42,549 nt of DNA from Bacteroidales bacterium (GCA_030589895.1 JAUUZQ010000024.1:1-42549); one strand, 5' to 3'. Counted from the first letter of the stretch, positions 18,425 to 27,290 are shown. Translations and numbers: made by a program. Notes: generated from the letters alone by a model not told the origin.

Positions 18425-20881
18425 ATGGAAAATCAGAAATTTTATTACGACAATAAAATTGTTAAGTTATTTATTAAGGCCACTATTATATGGGGAATTA
18501 CAGCTGTAACCGTTGGCCTGCTGATAGCTTTTCAGCTCGCATACCCGGCTTATAATTTCGGATTGGAATTTACGACATTTGGAAGGATGAGGCCATTGCA
18601 TACAAATGCAGTAATTTTTGCATTTGTGGGGAATGCGATTTTTGCAGGCGTCTATTATTCGATGCAAAAGCTCCTTAAAGCCAGGATGTTCAGCGATGTA
18701 TTAAGTAAGATCCATTTCTGGGGCTGGCAGTTGATTATTTTGCTGGCAGCAATCACTTTTACATTGGGTATCTCAACATCAAAAGAGTATGCAGAACTTG
18801 AATGGCCGATAGATATTCTGATTACTATAGTATGGGTGGTTTTTGGATGGAACATGATCGGAACCATTGTTAAAAGAAGGGTCCAACATATTTACGCAGC
18901 TATCTGGTGGTACCTGGCATCATTTCTGGGTGTTGCCATTTTGCATGTGGTAAATTCTTTTGAATTGCCCGTTTCATTGTTTAAGAGTTATTCCATTTAC
19001 GCAGGGGCACAGGATGCTGTTGTGCAGTGGTGGTACGGACACAATGCAGTTGCATTTTTTCTTACAACTCCATTTTTGGGATTGATGTACTACTACCTTC
19101 CCAAGGCAGCAAACCGACCTATCTACTCCTATAAATTATCAATCATTCACTTCTGGTCGCTCATATTTCTGTATATGTGGGCCGGACCACACCATTTGTT
19201 ATACCAGGCCTTGCCGGATTGGGCACAGGCACTCGGTGTTACCTTTTCTATAATGCTTATCGCGCCTTCGTGGGGTGGTATGATTAACGGCTTACTGACA
19301 CTCAGGGGGGCGTGGGATAAGGTTCGTGATAGTGCGGTATTGAAATTCTTTGTTGTAGCGGTTACAGCTTATGGAATGTCAACTTTTGAAGGTCCGATGA
19401 TGTCGCTGAAAAATGTAAATCAGATTACACACTTTACCGACTGGACCATTGCCCATGTTCATATTGCCGGAATGGGCTGGAATGCAGGTTTGATTTTTGG
19501 AATGTTATACTGGATGATTCCAAGGCTGTACAAAACAAAATTATACTCAGAGAAGTTAGCCAATACGCATTTTTGGATTGCAACACTGGCAATTTTAGTC
19601 TATGCAATTCCATTATACTGGGCAGCAGTTACACAGTGGTTAATGTGGAGAGAGTATACACCTGAAGGATTCCTGGCTTATCCGAATTTCCTTGAAACAC
19701 TAACCCATATTCTGCCAATGTATACTGTGCGGATTGTTGGTGGTACCTTGTTTCTTATAGGCTTCCTGATTATGATGTACAACCTGTACAAAACCATGAA
19801 GTCAGGGTCTGTTGAAGACAATGAAGCAGCTGAAGCTCCTGCATTTGTATCCGAGGGACCAAGAAATCCGCTAAAAGAGACAGTTCACCGTTGGATGGAG
19901 CGAAAGATTGTAAAATTCTCTATCTGGGTATTTATTGCCCTGGTCATTGGAGGTGCCGTTGAGATAATCCCAATGATATTTATTAAATCCAATGTTCCAA
20001 CAATTGCGGCGGTAACACCTTATACTCCTTTGGAATTGGAGGGAAGGGATATATATGTATCTGAAGGTTGTCATACTTGCCACTCGCAAGTAGTCAGACC
20101 TTTCCGTTGGGAAACTGACCGTTATGGTGAGTATTCAAAGATTGGTGAATTCGTCTATGACCATCCATATCAGTGGGGATCGCGCCGAACAGGTCCTGAC
20201 CTGGCAAGGGCTGGTTATGTGGGTGGACCAATGTATAAAAATGCAGCATGGCATTACAACCATTTTATGAATCCGCAAAAAATGAATGAGCAGTCGATCA
20301 TGCCAAATTATGCCTGGTTTGCTAAGAAAGAGCTTAATCTTAATCTGGTGCCTAAGAAAATAAGGGCTATGCAAACACTGAGAGTTCCTTATGCTGAGGG
20401 CTTTGATGAAATCGCAGTTGATGATTTATTGAAGCAGGCAAAGGGAATTGTAGCAGATCTGAAGAGTTCTAATATTGAAATAGAGCCAACGAAGCAGATG
20501 GTAGCTATGATTGCATACTTGCACAAATTGGGAGGAGATATTGCTCCTTCAGTTGTAGAAGTGGGTGAATCTTCCACCGAAACAATAGAAGATATTAAGC
20601 TACTGACTGGTGAAGAGGATTTAAATGCAGCCAGGGAGATTTTTACTCAAACCTGTGTGGTTTGTCATGGTGCCGATGGGAAAGGAATTGCAACATTCCC
20701 TGATTTAACCGATGATGAGTGGATTAGTGGGGACTCTCCATTGAATGTATATCAAAGTATTTCAAATGGGAAAATAACCAAAGGCATGGTGCCTTATAAG
20801 GATACGTATTCAGAGAAGCAAATAATACAATTAACAAGTTACATCCTTTTAAAATTAAATAGCGATGAAGATAGTAAGTAA
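18425..20881 (+). CDS. ccoNO: cbb3 cytochrome c oxidase, fused CcoN-CcoO with extra C-terminal cytochrome c domain
   Basis: An 818-residue fusion. Residues 1 to about 460 are CcoN, the heme-copper catalytic subunit: H59 (RPLHT) for heme b, H206 (WWYGHNAV) and H256/H257 (GPHH) for CuB, and H344/H346 (HVHIAG) for the hemes. Residues about 490-700 are CcoO, with an anchoring helix at about 498-520 and a heme c site CHTCH at 549-553. A linker then leads to a third part at about 730-812 with a second heme site, CVVCH at 744-748. That last domain resembles the heme domain of the following CcoP (shared pattern LTD-x2-WISG and TKGM). CcoN-CcoO fusion is known in Bacteroidota. The complex reduces oxygen to water with high affinity and pumps protons. 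Confidence 0.95.
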   Translation: MENQKFYYDNKIVKLFIKATIIWGITAVTVGLLIAFQLAYPAYNFGLEFTTFGRMRPLHTNAVIFAFVGNAIFAGVYYSMQKLLKARMFSDVLSKIHFWGWQLIILLAAITFTLGISTSKEYAELEWPIDILITIVWVVFGWNMIGTIVKRRVQHIYAAIWWYLASFLGVAILHVVNSFELPVSLFKSYSIYAGAQDAVVQWWYGHNAVAFFLTTPFLGLMYYYLPKAANRPIYSYKLSIIHFWSLIFLYMWAGPHHLLYQALPDWAQALGVTFSIMLIAPSWGGMINGLLTLRGAWDKVRDSAVLKFFVVAVTAYGMSTFEGPMMSLKNVNQITHFTDWTIAHVHIAGMGWNAGLIFGMLYWMIPRLYKTKLYSEKLANTHFWIATLAILVYAIPLYWAAVTQWLMWREYTPEGFLAYPNFLETLTHILPMYTVRIVGGTLFLIGFLIMMYNLYKTMKSGSVEDNEAAEAPAFVSEGPRNPLKETVHRWMERKIVKFSIWVFIALVIGGAVEIIPMIFIKSNVPTIAAVTPYTPLELEGRDIYVSEGCHTCHSQVVRPFRWETDRYGEYSKIGEFVYDHPYQWGSRRTGPDLARAGYVGGPMYKNAAWHYNHFMNPQKMNEQSIMPNYAWFAKKELNLNLVPKKIRAMQTLRVPYAEGFDEIAVDDLLKQAKGIVADLKSSNIEIEPTKQMVAMIAYLHKLGGDIAPSVVEVGESSTETIEDIKLLTGEEDLNAAREIFTQTCVVCHGADGKGIATFPDLTDDEWISGDSPLNVYQSISNGKITKGMVPYKDTYSEKQIIQLTSYILLKLNSDEDSK

Positions 20882-21062
20882 TATGCTGGAAAATATTGAG
20901 GGAATCCAGATATACTATATAATCGGATTACTTATATTTTTCACACTCTTTGTGGTAATGTTTGTTCGCACGATGAAAAAACCGAATAATGAGATGACGG
21001 AGATAAAGAATTCAATATTAATTGATACGGACTCAGATGAGTTGAGTACATCAGAAATTTAA
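20865..21062 (+). CDS. ccoQ: CcoQ-like small subunit of cbb3 oxidase
   Basis: A 65-residue protein with one transmembrane helix at about 17-34 (YYIIGLLIFFTLFVVMFV) and an acidic tail, between ccoNO and ccoP, as expected for CcoQ. The ATG at 20865 overlaps the end of ccoNO by 17 bases; this longer form, with about a dozen residues ahead of the helix including IEG, resembles other Bacteroidota CcoQ proteins. A second ATG at 20883, directly after the ccoNO stop, is the alternative. CcoQ is thought to stabilise the association of CcoP with the core. Confidence 0.75.
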   Translation: MKIVSNMLENIEGIQIYYIIGLLIFFTLFVVMFVRTMKKPNNEMTEIKNSILIDTDSDELSTSEI

Positions 21063-21072
21063 AAATTGGGAC

Positions 21073-21660
21073 ATGGAAGAAAAGACGCACAATAAAGCAG
21101 ACCAAACCAATTTGCTTGATGATGAGAAATTAATGGACCATGATTATGATGGTATTCAGGAATTGGATAATCCACCTCCAAGATGGATAATGGCAATTTT
21201 TTATATTACAATTGCATTTGCCATTATCTATGCAGCCCACTATTTCTGGCTTGGTGTGGGTGAGAATCAGGATGCTCAGTATGCCAGAAAATCGCTTAAT
21301 CATGATGCCAAATACAAGATGGCAAACCAATCTACAGAGGATTTGGTGCTGCTTACCGATGCCGGAGATCTGGAGGAGGGAAAAGTAATTTTCAGTGAAA
21401 TGAATTGTTTTGCCTGTCATGGAATGAGTGGAGAGGGCAATGCTATCGGTCCTAACCTCACAGATAATTCATGGATTAGCGGATGCGATTTTCAAAGTGT
21501 TTTTAACATCGTAAAAAATGGAAACCCAACAAAAGGGATGACAGCCTTTAAGGGACAGATAAGTGACACGAAAATTCAAAAAGTTTCTAGTTATGTTTTG
21601 AGCTTGGTTGGTACAAATCCGGCCAATGCAAAGGATCCTCAAGGGGTGAATTGCGAGTAA
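21073..21660 (+). CDS. ccoP: cbb3 oxidase subunit CcoP, single-heme form
   Basis: A 195-residue membrane-anchored cytochrome c. The N-terminus has the CcoP signature YDGIQELDNPPPRW (about 25-38), then one helix (about 39-60) and a single cytochrome c domain with CFACH at 112-116 and likely axial methionine in TKGM. Typical CcoP proteins have two heme c sites and about 290-310 residues, so one heme domain is missing here; a similar domain is fused to the end of the preceding CcoNO. It is the entry point for electrons into the oxidase. The start is an ATG 10 bases after ccoQ. Confidence 0.93.
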   Translation: MEEKTHNKADQTNLLDDEKLMDHDYDGIQELDNPPPRWIMAIFYITIAFAIIYAAHYFWLGVGENQDAQYARKSLNHDAKYKMANQSTEDLVLLTDAGDLEEGKVIFSEMNCFACHGMSGEGNAIGPNLTDNSWISGCDFQSVFNIVKNGNPTKGMTAFKGQISDTKIQKVSSYVLSLVGTNPANAKDPQGVNCE

Positions 21661-21672
21661 ATCACTGATTAT

Positions 21673-23037
21673 ATGCCAGAGCCAGATATTTCATTCAGAG
21701 ATCGTCCCATAAACATGAACGAGAAGGGGGGCAGGAAGTGGATATATGCCAAAAAGCCCAAAGGAAAGTGGTACAGGAGACGTACTGTTTTTAGTTGGTT
21801 TGTACTCTTGTTTTTTATTGCTGTACCATTTATTCGGGTAAACGGACACCCATTTGTACTTTTGGATATTGCCAGTAGGAAATTTATTCTTTTCGGTGCT
21901 ATTTTCTGGGCGCAGGACACATTTATTTTGGCCCTCTTGATGCTCTCTTTTGTACTTTTCATTGTTCTGTTTACCGTTACTTTCGGGCGACTCTGGTGTG
22001 GATGGGCTTGTCCGCAAACCATTTTTCTGGAGATGGTATTCAGAAAGATTGAATATTTAATTGAAGGAGATTTTAGAAAAAGATATAAACTGGACAGTGG
22101 ACCGTGGACAAGTGAAAAAGTACTGAAAAAAGTATCCAAGCATGCCATTTTTATTGCTATTTCAATTGCCATGACAAATACCTTTTTGCTATGGTTTATT
22201 GGCACAGAGAAATGGTTTATTTTAATTTCTGAGCCCATCAGGGATAATTTCTCCGGCTTCATTGTTATGCTTATTGTTTCTGGGTTTTTCTATTGGGTGT
22301 ACTCATTTTTTCGTGAGCAGATATGTACCATGGTTTGTCCTTATGGAAGGATGCAAGGTGTCTTGCTGGATTCAAAATCAATTGTTGTAAGCTATGATTA
22401 CTTTCGGGGAGAGCCACGCGGTGGTAAGACCGATGGTGATTGTATTGACTGCCGACAGTGTATCTCTGTTTGTCCGACAGGAATAGATATTAGAAATGGT
22501 ACACAACTGGAATGTATAAATTGTACAGCTTGCATTGACCAGTGCGACATAGTGATGAAGAATATTGGGAAAGATCCGGGCTTGATTCGTTTCGATTCAG
22601 ATCATGGTATTAAGCACGGGCATAATTCTATCTGGAATGCGCGAAACAGGGCTTATTCAGTTGTTTTACTCGTTCTGTTTTCATTTTTTATATACACATT
22701 ATTATCACGACCGGATATTGAGACGACGATCTTGCGTACACCCGGATTACTCTATCAGGAAAATGCAGACAATACAATTTCTAATGTTTACAATATTAAG
22801 ATTGTGAACAAGACACATGAGAACATGCCGCTGGAAATTCATTTGATATCTCAGGAAGGACTTATTAAAATGGCGGGAAGCAGTATGGATGTAAAAGACC
22901 AGGCAATGTTTGAATCTATGTTTATCTTGTTTATTAGCAGAGACCTGTTGAAAAGTGATAATACTGAAGTTGAATTTGGGATATATAGTAATGGTGAGTT
23001 AATTGAGACTTATAAAACATCTTTTGTAAGTCCTTAG
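21673..23037 (+). CDS. ccoG: cbb3 oxidase accessory protein CcoG (ferredoxin-type, copper reduction)
   Basis: A 454-residue membrane protein with about five helices and two ferredoxin-like cysteine sets. Key motifs are GRLWCGWACPQ at 105-115, an EQICTMVCPYGRMQ segment, and CIDCRQCISVCP plus CINCTACIDQC. The C-terminal region after the last helix is an Ig-like domain, as in other CcoG proteins. CcoG is linked to cbb3 assembly and has been shown in one model species to reduce Cu(II) for the maturation route. It follows ccoP by 12 bases and precedes ccoH. Confidence 0.95.
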   Translation: MPEPDISFRDRPINMNEKGGRKWIYAKKPKGKWYRRRTVFSWFVLLFFIAVPFIRVNGHPFVLLDIASRKFILFGAIFWAQDTFILALLMLSFVLFIVLFTVTFGRLWCGWACPQTIFLEMVFRKIEYLIEGDFRKRYKLDSGPWTSEKVLKKVSKHAIFIAISIAMTNTFLLWFIGTEKWFILISEPIRDNFSGFIVMLIVSGFFYWVYSFFREQICTMVCPYGRMQGVLLDSKSIVVSYDYFRGEPRGGKTDGDCIDCRQCISVCPTGIDIRNGTQLECINCTACIDQCDIVMKNIGKDPGLIRFDSDHGIKHGHNSIWNARNRAYSVVLLVLFSFFIYTLLSRPDIETTILRTPGLLYQENADNTISNVYNIKIVNKTHENMPLEIHLISQEGLIKMAGSSMDVKDQAMFESMFILFISRDLLKSDNTEVEFGIYSNGELIETYKTSFVSP

Positions 23038-23048
23038 AAAATATAGTA

Positions 23049-23489
23049 ATGAAGTTTACTTGGGGAACCGGGATTTTTATTTTTTTGACGCTGTTTTTAT
23101 CAGCTGCAGGAGTATTTATGGTGTTTGCTTTTCACCAGAATGTGAACCTGGTTCATAGAGATTATTACCAAAAGGGAGTCGATTATACTGAGCAGATGAA
23201 TGTTGATGCCAGGTCAGTTCAGTATTCCAATTCTTTTCAAACCCGTTTGTCGGATGATTATCTTGTCATTGATATTGATGAGTCGCTCTCAATAAATATT
23301 GATTCTGTACGCGCATTGTTATTTCGGCCCTCCAATAGCAATCAGGATATAGAATTTTTACTTGATTATGCTGATAGCAAATTGAAAGTCCCAAAAAAGG
23401 ATCTGATTTCCGGCAGGTATATACTAAAGGTTCAATGGGATATGGATGGGTTGAGATATGAGGTTGAGAAGGCGGTGAATATTCAATAA
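23049..23489 (+). CDS. ccoH: cbb3 oxidase assembly protein CcoH/FixH
   Basis: A 146-residue protein with one N-terminal helix (about 5-27) and a periplasmic beta-rich domain, matching FixH/CcoH. The segment LVHRDYYQKGVDYTEQM after the helix is typical of the family. CcoH interacts with the oxidase and is needed for assembly or stability. It starts 11 bases after ccoG and ends the tightly packed part of the cluster; a 216-base spacer follows. Confidence 0.88.
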   Translation: MKFTWGTGIFIFLTLFLSAAGVFMVFAFHQNVNLVHRDYYQKGVDYTEQMNVDARSVQYSNSFQTRLSDDYLVIDIDESLSINIDSVRALLFRPSNSNQDIEFLLDYADSKLKVPKKDLISGRYILKVQWDMDGLRYEVEKAVNIQ

Positions 23490-23496
23490 GGGAGGG

Positions 23497-23558
23497 TTTT
23501 TACCGCAGAGTTAGATAGGAGTCGCTAAAGCGTATGCGCAGAGTTTCGCAGAGTTTTT
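23497..23558 (-). repeat. Dispersed repeat of about 60 bp, copy 2 (inverted)
   Basis: The reverse complement matches the element at 2438-2499, including CTCTGCGAAACTCTGCGCAT and the CTCTGCGGTAAAA end. It sits between ccoH and the SafE-like gene, interrupting an otherwise compact cluster. Confidence 0.75.
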
Positions 23559-23705
23559 ATACTGCAGGACGTGGTTGGAGTTAAGGAGGAGTAAGAGAGA
23601 GTTTCTTGAGAAATGTTAATTCCTAAAAGATAATCTGTTTGAATTGTAGTTAATATTGAAGTGATATATTAAGGGTAGTGGTGAATTGAATAAATATAAA
23701 TTGAA

Positions 23706-24470
23706 ATGGTAATCTTACTTACAGCATTGGTACTTGGTCTAATGGGAAGTTTTCATTGTGCAGGAATGTGCGGACCTATTGCTATTGCATTACCTCTTCA
23801 TGGAAATACTGTACCTCAAAAAATATATGGAGGTCTGCTCTATAATATAGGGAGAACCCTGACATATGGAATTATGGGTGCCATTTTCGGATTGCTCGGT
23901 CAGGGCGTTGAAATGATTGGTTTTCAGCAGAAGATTTCTATAATCATGGGAGCAGTAATGATCATTTCAGTACTCTTTCCTTCCCTTTTTAAAAACCAAT
24001 ATAGCATGGACAAGAGCTGGTTTTCATTCGTTGGAAAACTGAAAACCACTATTGGACAGATGTTCTCAATTCGTTCCTTTTCGAGCTTGTTTTTAATCGG
24101 ATTGTTAAATGGTTTGCTTCCTTGCGGACTTGTGTATATGGCAATTGCAGGGGCGATTGGTACAGGTGACGTACTGCTGGGTTCATTATATATGGTAGCC
24201 TTCGGACTGGGAACTATCCCAATGATGCTCTCTATCTCTTTGGCCGGGAATATATTGAGTGCAACTGTAAGAAAAAGAATCAACAAACTTATTCCTGTGC
24301 TGGTTGTTGTAGTTGGAATATTTTTTGTTCTCAGGGGACTGAGTTTAGGGATTCCATTTTTGAGTCCGCCAAAAGAGAAAATTGAAAAGAAATTTGAAAA
24401 GAGTCTGGAAGAAGAGAATTCCATGTCACTGAATGAGTCAGCAGACAATTGTTACTACTATAGCGGATAA
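23706..24470 (+). CDS. SafE/UreH-like membrane protein of cbb3 clusters
   Basis: A 254-residue, about six-helix membrane protein of the TauE/SafE-UreH group. It opens with LGLMGSFHCAGMCGPIAIALP, in which H17, C18 and C22 form a potential metal-binding motif common in cbb3-linked members, and repeats a related NGLLPCGLVYMAI segment in the second half, as expected for the internal duplication of this fold. Database names call such proteins sulfite exporters, but next to ccoI a role in copper supply to the oxidase is more plausible; that is inference from context. Its stop overlaps the ccoI start by one base (TAATG), so the two are translationally coupled. Confidence 0.85.
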   Translation: MVILLTALVLGLMGSFHCAGMCGPIAIALPLHGNTVPQKIYGGLLYNIGRTLTYGIMGAIFGLLGQGVEMIGFQQKISIIMGAVMIISVLFPSLFKNQYSMDKSWFSFVGKLKTTIGQMFSIRSFSSLFLIGLLNGLLPCGLVYMAIAGAIGTGDVLLGSLYMVAFGLGTIPMMLSISLAGNILSATVRKRINKLIPVLVVVVGIFFVLRGLSLGIPFLSPPKEKIEKKFEKSLEEENSMSLNESADNCYYYSG

Positions 24471-26854
24471 TGAATAAGAGCGGAGACAATATTTGTGTCC
24501 ATTGTGGTGCCGACTGTGGTAAGCATCCGGTAGTATGGAATGATATGCTGTTTTGTTGCAACGGTTGCAAAACGGTTTATCAGCTTCTGAATGAGAATAA
24601 ACTCTATAATTATTACAATCTCGATGATACTCCTGGAATCAAGCTTGAGACTACAGAGTTTGGCAATAAATACGCTTTTCTGGATAAGGATGAGATAAAG
24701 GAAAAGCTCATCTCATTTTCTGAAGGTGGAATATCAAAGATTAAACTCTATATTCCTGTAATACATTGTGCCTCATGTATCTGGTTGCTTGAAAACCTGC
24801 ATACTATCAACAAGGATATAAAGCACTCATTTGTAAATTTCACTAAAAAAGAAGTCGATATTACTTTCGATGAATCTCGTATTTCTCTGCGGAAAGTTGT
24901 TGAGTTACTGTCCTCATTGCATTATATTCCAGACCTCTCTATGAGTCTTTCAGATAAGGATAATGATTCCAAATCTTACAAAAAACTCCTCTATAAAATT
25001 GGAGTAGCAGGCTTCGTTTTTGTGAACGTAATGACCTATAGTCTTCCGGCCTATTTCAATGGTGAACCTCTGGAAGAAGGACTCCAATCGCTCTTAAGTA
25101 TATTGAGTTACATTCTTGTTATACCTGTTGTGTTTTTTAGTGGCAGCGATTACTACATCTCGGCATTTAAAAATCTTCTTAAAAAGAGTATCAGCATAGA
25201 TCTGCCCATTGCGCTTGGTATTATTGTGCTGTTTCTGGTTAGTAGTTATGAGATACTATTTACTGGTGGACAAGGTTATTGTGATAGTTTGTCGGGCTTG
25301 ATATTCTTTCTTTTAGTAGGGAAATGGTACCAGGGAAAGACATATGAAGCACTCTCTTTTGACAGAAATTACAAATCCTATTTTCCCATAGCAGTAACAA
25401 AAATAAACAAACAGATTGAAGAGAGTGTATTGCTTGAGAATATTAAGGCAGATGATGAATTATTGATTCGAAACAAAGAACTTATACCGGCTGATGCAAT
25501 CTTAGTTGATGGAGAGGGGATGATTGATTATAGTTTTGTGACCGGAGAGTCGAGTCCGGTTTTGAAAAAGGCCGGTGATTTTATCTATGCCGGTGGAAGA
25601 CAGATGGGAGGGATCGTAAAGATCAAGGTGAAGAAAGAAGTGAGTCAGAGTCACCTAACCAAATTGTGGAACCAGGATACGACTTATGAAAAACCCAGTG
25701 ACTCATTGAAGTCGCTTTCTGATAAAATAAGTAAATATTTCACACTGATTATCGTTGGAATTGCTGTACTGGGTTTTGCTTATTGGATGTTTGCCGGCGA
25801 AACCCATACTGCAATATTTGTTTTTACTGCAGTCTTAATCGTTGCCTGTCCTTGTGCCCTGGCGCTCTCTATTCCATTTACCTTTGGGAATACCATGCGT
25901 TTGTTTGGAAAGAAGGGTCTGTATATTAAAAACACTAATGTCATTGAGCGCTTGTCGCATGTGGATACAATTGTATTTGACAAGACGGGAACACTCACAA
26001 AGCCCAACGAAAGCAAGATTGTTTTTTTAGGAGATAAGTTGACTGATGCTGAAACTGATGCTGTTTTCTCCCTTGCAAAACAATCGACGCACCCCTTGAG
26101 TATTGCTGTATCTCATTATTATAAAAATCGTGCTTACCATCAGCCTGTTCATGTTGTAGAGGTAGCCGGAAGAGGTATTTTTGGAAAAGTAAACGGATTG
26201 GATATCAAGCTGGGATCGGAGGAGTATGTTACAAATACGGAAGCAATAAGGGAGCAGGCAGAATCGGTAGTATATGCTTCCATAGATAACAAACTGATTG
26301 GATATTATAAGATAAGCAATTTGTATCGAGATGGATTTGAAAAGGTTATAACTATTTTAAAGAAAGACTTTGAGTTATATTTGATTTCGGGGGACAATGA
26401 TTCAGAGAGTGAGAATTTAGCAGAATATTTTGGGAAGGATAATATGCTGTTCAATCAGAAACCAGGCGACAAGGCTGAATTTATTGAAGCATTGCAAGGA
26501 AAGGGACATACTGTATTAATGACAGGAGATGGATTGAATGATGCAGGAGCCTTGATGCAGAGCGATGTGGCACTTACAATTGCTGATAAAGTATATCATT
26601 TTTCACCCGCCAGTGATGCGGTATTGGAAGCAGATAAATTTCAGGATCTGGCTTCATTTATCCGTTTTACAAATACCTCTCTGAATATCGTGAAGGTGAG
26701 TTTTTTGATTTCATTTTTGTATAATATTATTGGGATAGCATTTGCCATAACCGGTAATCTCTCACCAATTATTGCAGCTATTTTGATGCCGATTAGCTCG
26801 GTATCTGTGGTGGCCTTCGCAACTTTTGTAACCAGAGCAATGGGGAGGAAGTAA
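24470..26854 (+). CDS. ccoI: Copper-transporting P-type ATPase CcoI/FixI
   Basis: A 794-residue P1B-type ATPase that exports copper for cbb3 oxidase assembly. The N-terminus has a cysteine-rich metal-binding segment (CVHCGADC, then FCCNGC at about 9-33) followed by an HMA domain with CASC at 100-103. Then come TGES at 358-361, the transmembrane CPC motif at 460-462, DKTGT at 504-508 with phosphorylated Asp504, and GDGLND near the C-terminus. The cysteine-rich lead and position in the cluster fit the FixI/CcoI type and not CopA. No gene follows in the operon. Confidence 0.95.
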   Translation: MNKSGDNICVHCGADCGKHPVVWNDMLFCCNGCKTVYQLLNENKLYNYYNLDDTPGIKLETTEFGNKYAFLDKDEIKEKLISFSEGGISKIKLYIPVIHCASCIWLLENLHTINKDIKHSFVNFTKKEVDITFDESRISLRKVVELLSSLHYIPDLSMSLSDKDNDSKSYKKLLYKIGVAGFVFVNVMTYSLPAYFNGEPLEEGLQSLLSILSYILVIPVVFFSGSDYYISAFKNLLKKSISIDLPIALGIIVLFLVSSYEILFTGGQGYCDSLSGLIFFLLVGKWYQGKTYEALSFDRNYKSYFPIAVTKINKQIEESVLLENIKADDELLIRNKELIPADAILVDGEGMIDYSFVTGESSPVLKKAGDFIYAGGRQMGGIVKIKVKKEVSQSHLTKLWNQDTTYEKPSDSLKSLSDKISKYFTLIIVGIAVLGFAYWMFAGETHTAIFVFTAVLIVACPCALALSIPFTFGNTMRLFGKKGLYIKNTNVIERLSHVDTIVFDKTGTLTKPNESKIVFLGDKLTDAETDAVFSLAKQSTHPLSIAVSHYYKNRAYHQPVHVVEVAGRGIFGKVNGLDIKLGSEEYVTNTEAIREQAESVVYASIDNKLIGYYKISNLYRDGFEKVITILKKDFELYLISGDNDSESENLAEYFGKDNMLFNQKPGDKAEFIEALQGKGHTVLMTGDGLNDAGALMQSDVALTIADKVYHFSPASDAVLEADKFQDLASFIRFTNTSLNIVKVSFLISFLYNIIGIAFAITGNLSPIIAAILMPISSVSVVAFATFVTRAMGRK

Positions 26855-26858
26855 ATGA

Positions 26859-26882
26859 CATTTTTACATTATCACATTCTTT
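26859..26882 (-). repeat. 8-bp periodic array (inverted), three degenerate units
   Basis: CATTTTTA, CATTATCA and CATTCTTT follow the ccoI stop by four bases. The reverse complement fits the NNNNAATG family, but with only three units this could be chance. Confidence 0.5.
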
Positions 26883-26937
26883 CCCTATACTTGTATGCAA
26901 CTAGAAATAATAGTATTCATCGTAAATAAAAGTCCTC

Positions 26938-27276
26938 ATGTTCGACTTAAAAACAGCCACCGCCGCCCTTGTAAAATTCCGTGACGAACGAAACTGGCAG
27001 CAATTCCACAATACCAAAGATCTGGCACTTGCTCTTTCCATCGAAGCAGCCGAATTGAACGAGCTCTTTCTTTGGAAAACCAAGGAGGAATCGGAGAATG
27101 TCGACCTGGAAAAACTTAAGGAGGAGCTGGCAGATGTATTTGCTTATGCACTGTTATTGGCTGAGAAACACAAGCTGGATGTGACTGAAATTGTGCTCGA
27201 GAAGGTAGTGAAAAATGGAATAAAATATCCTGTGGAGAAGTCGAGGGGGAGTGCTAAGAAGTATGATGAGTTGTAA
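26938..27276 (+). CDS. MazG-like nucleotide pyrophosphohydrolase
   Basis: A 112-residue all-alpha NTP pyrophosphohydrolase of the MazG-like/RS21-C6 group. These enzymes cleave (d)NTPs to monophosphate and pyrophosphate, often as house-cleaning of abnormal nucleotides. Metal-binding acidic motifs are visible: EAAELNELF at about 36-44 and EELADVFAYAL at about 61-71, giving the ExxE and ExxD pattern. The length is right for the single-domain form. It stands alone between ccoI and an IS remnant. The preferred nucleotide cannot be told from sequence. Confidence 0.9.
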   Translation: MFDLKTATAALVKFRDERNWQQFHNTKDLALALSIEAAELNELFLWKTKEESENVDLEKLKEELADVFAYALLLAEKHKLDVTEIVLEKVVKNGIKYPVEKSRGSAKKYDEL

Positions 27277-27290
27277 ATTTGGTGATCCAT

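Noticed and set aside
21669-22262. 197-residue open frame on the minus strand opposite ccoG
   Set aside because: It lies fully inside a well-supported gene, has a composition typical of antisense shadow frames (S/P/K-rich) and matches no family.
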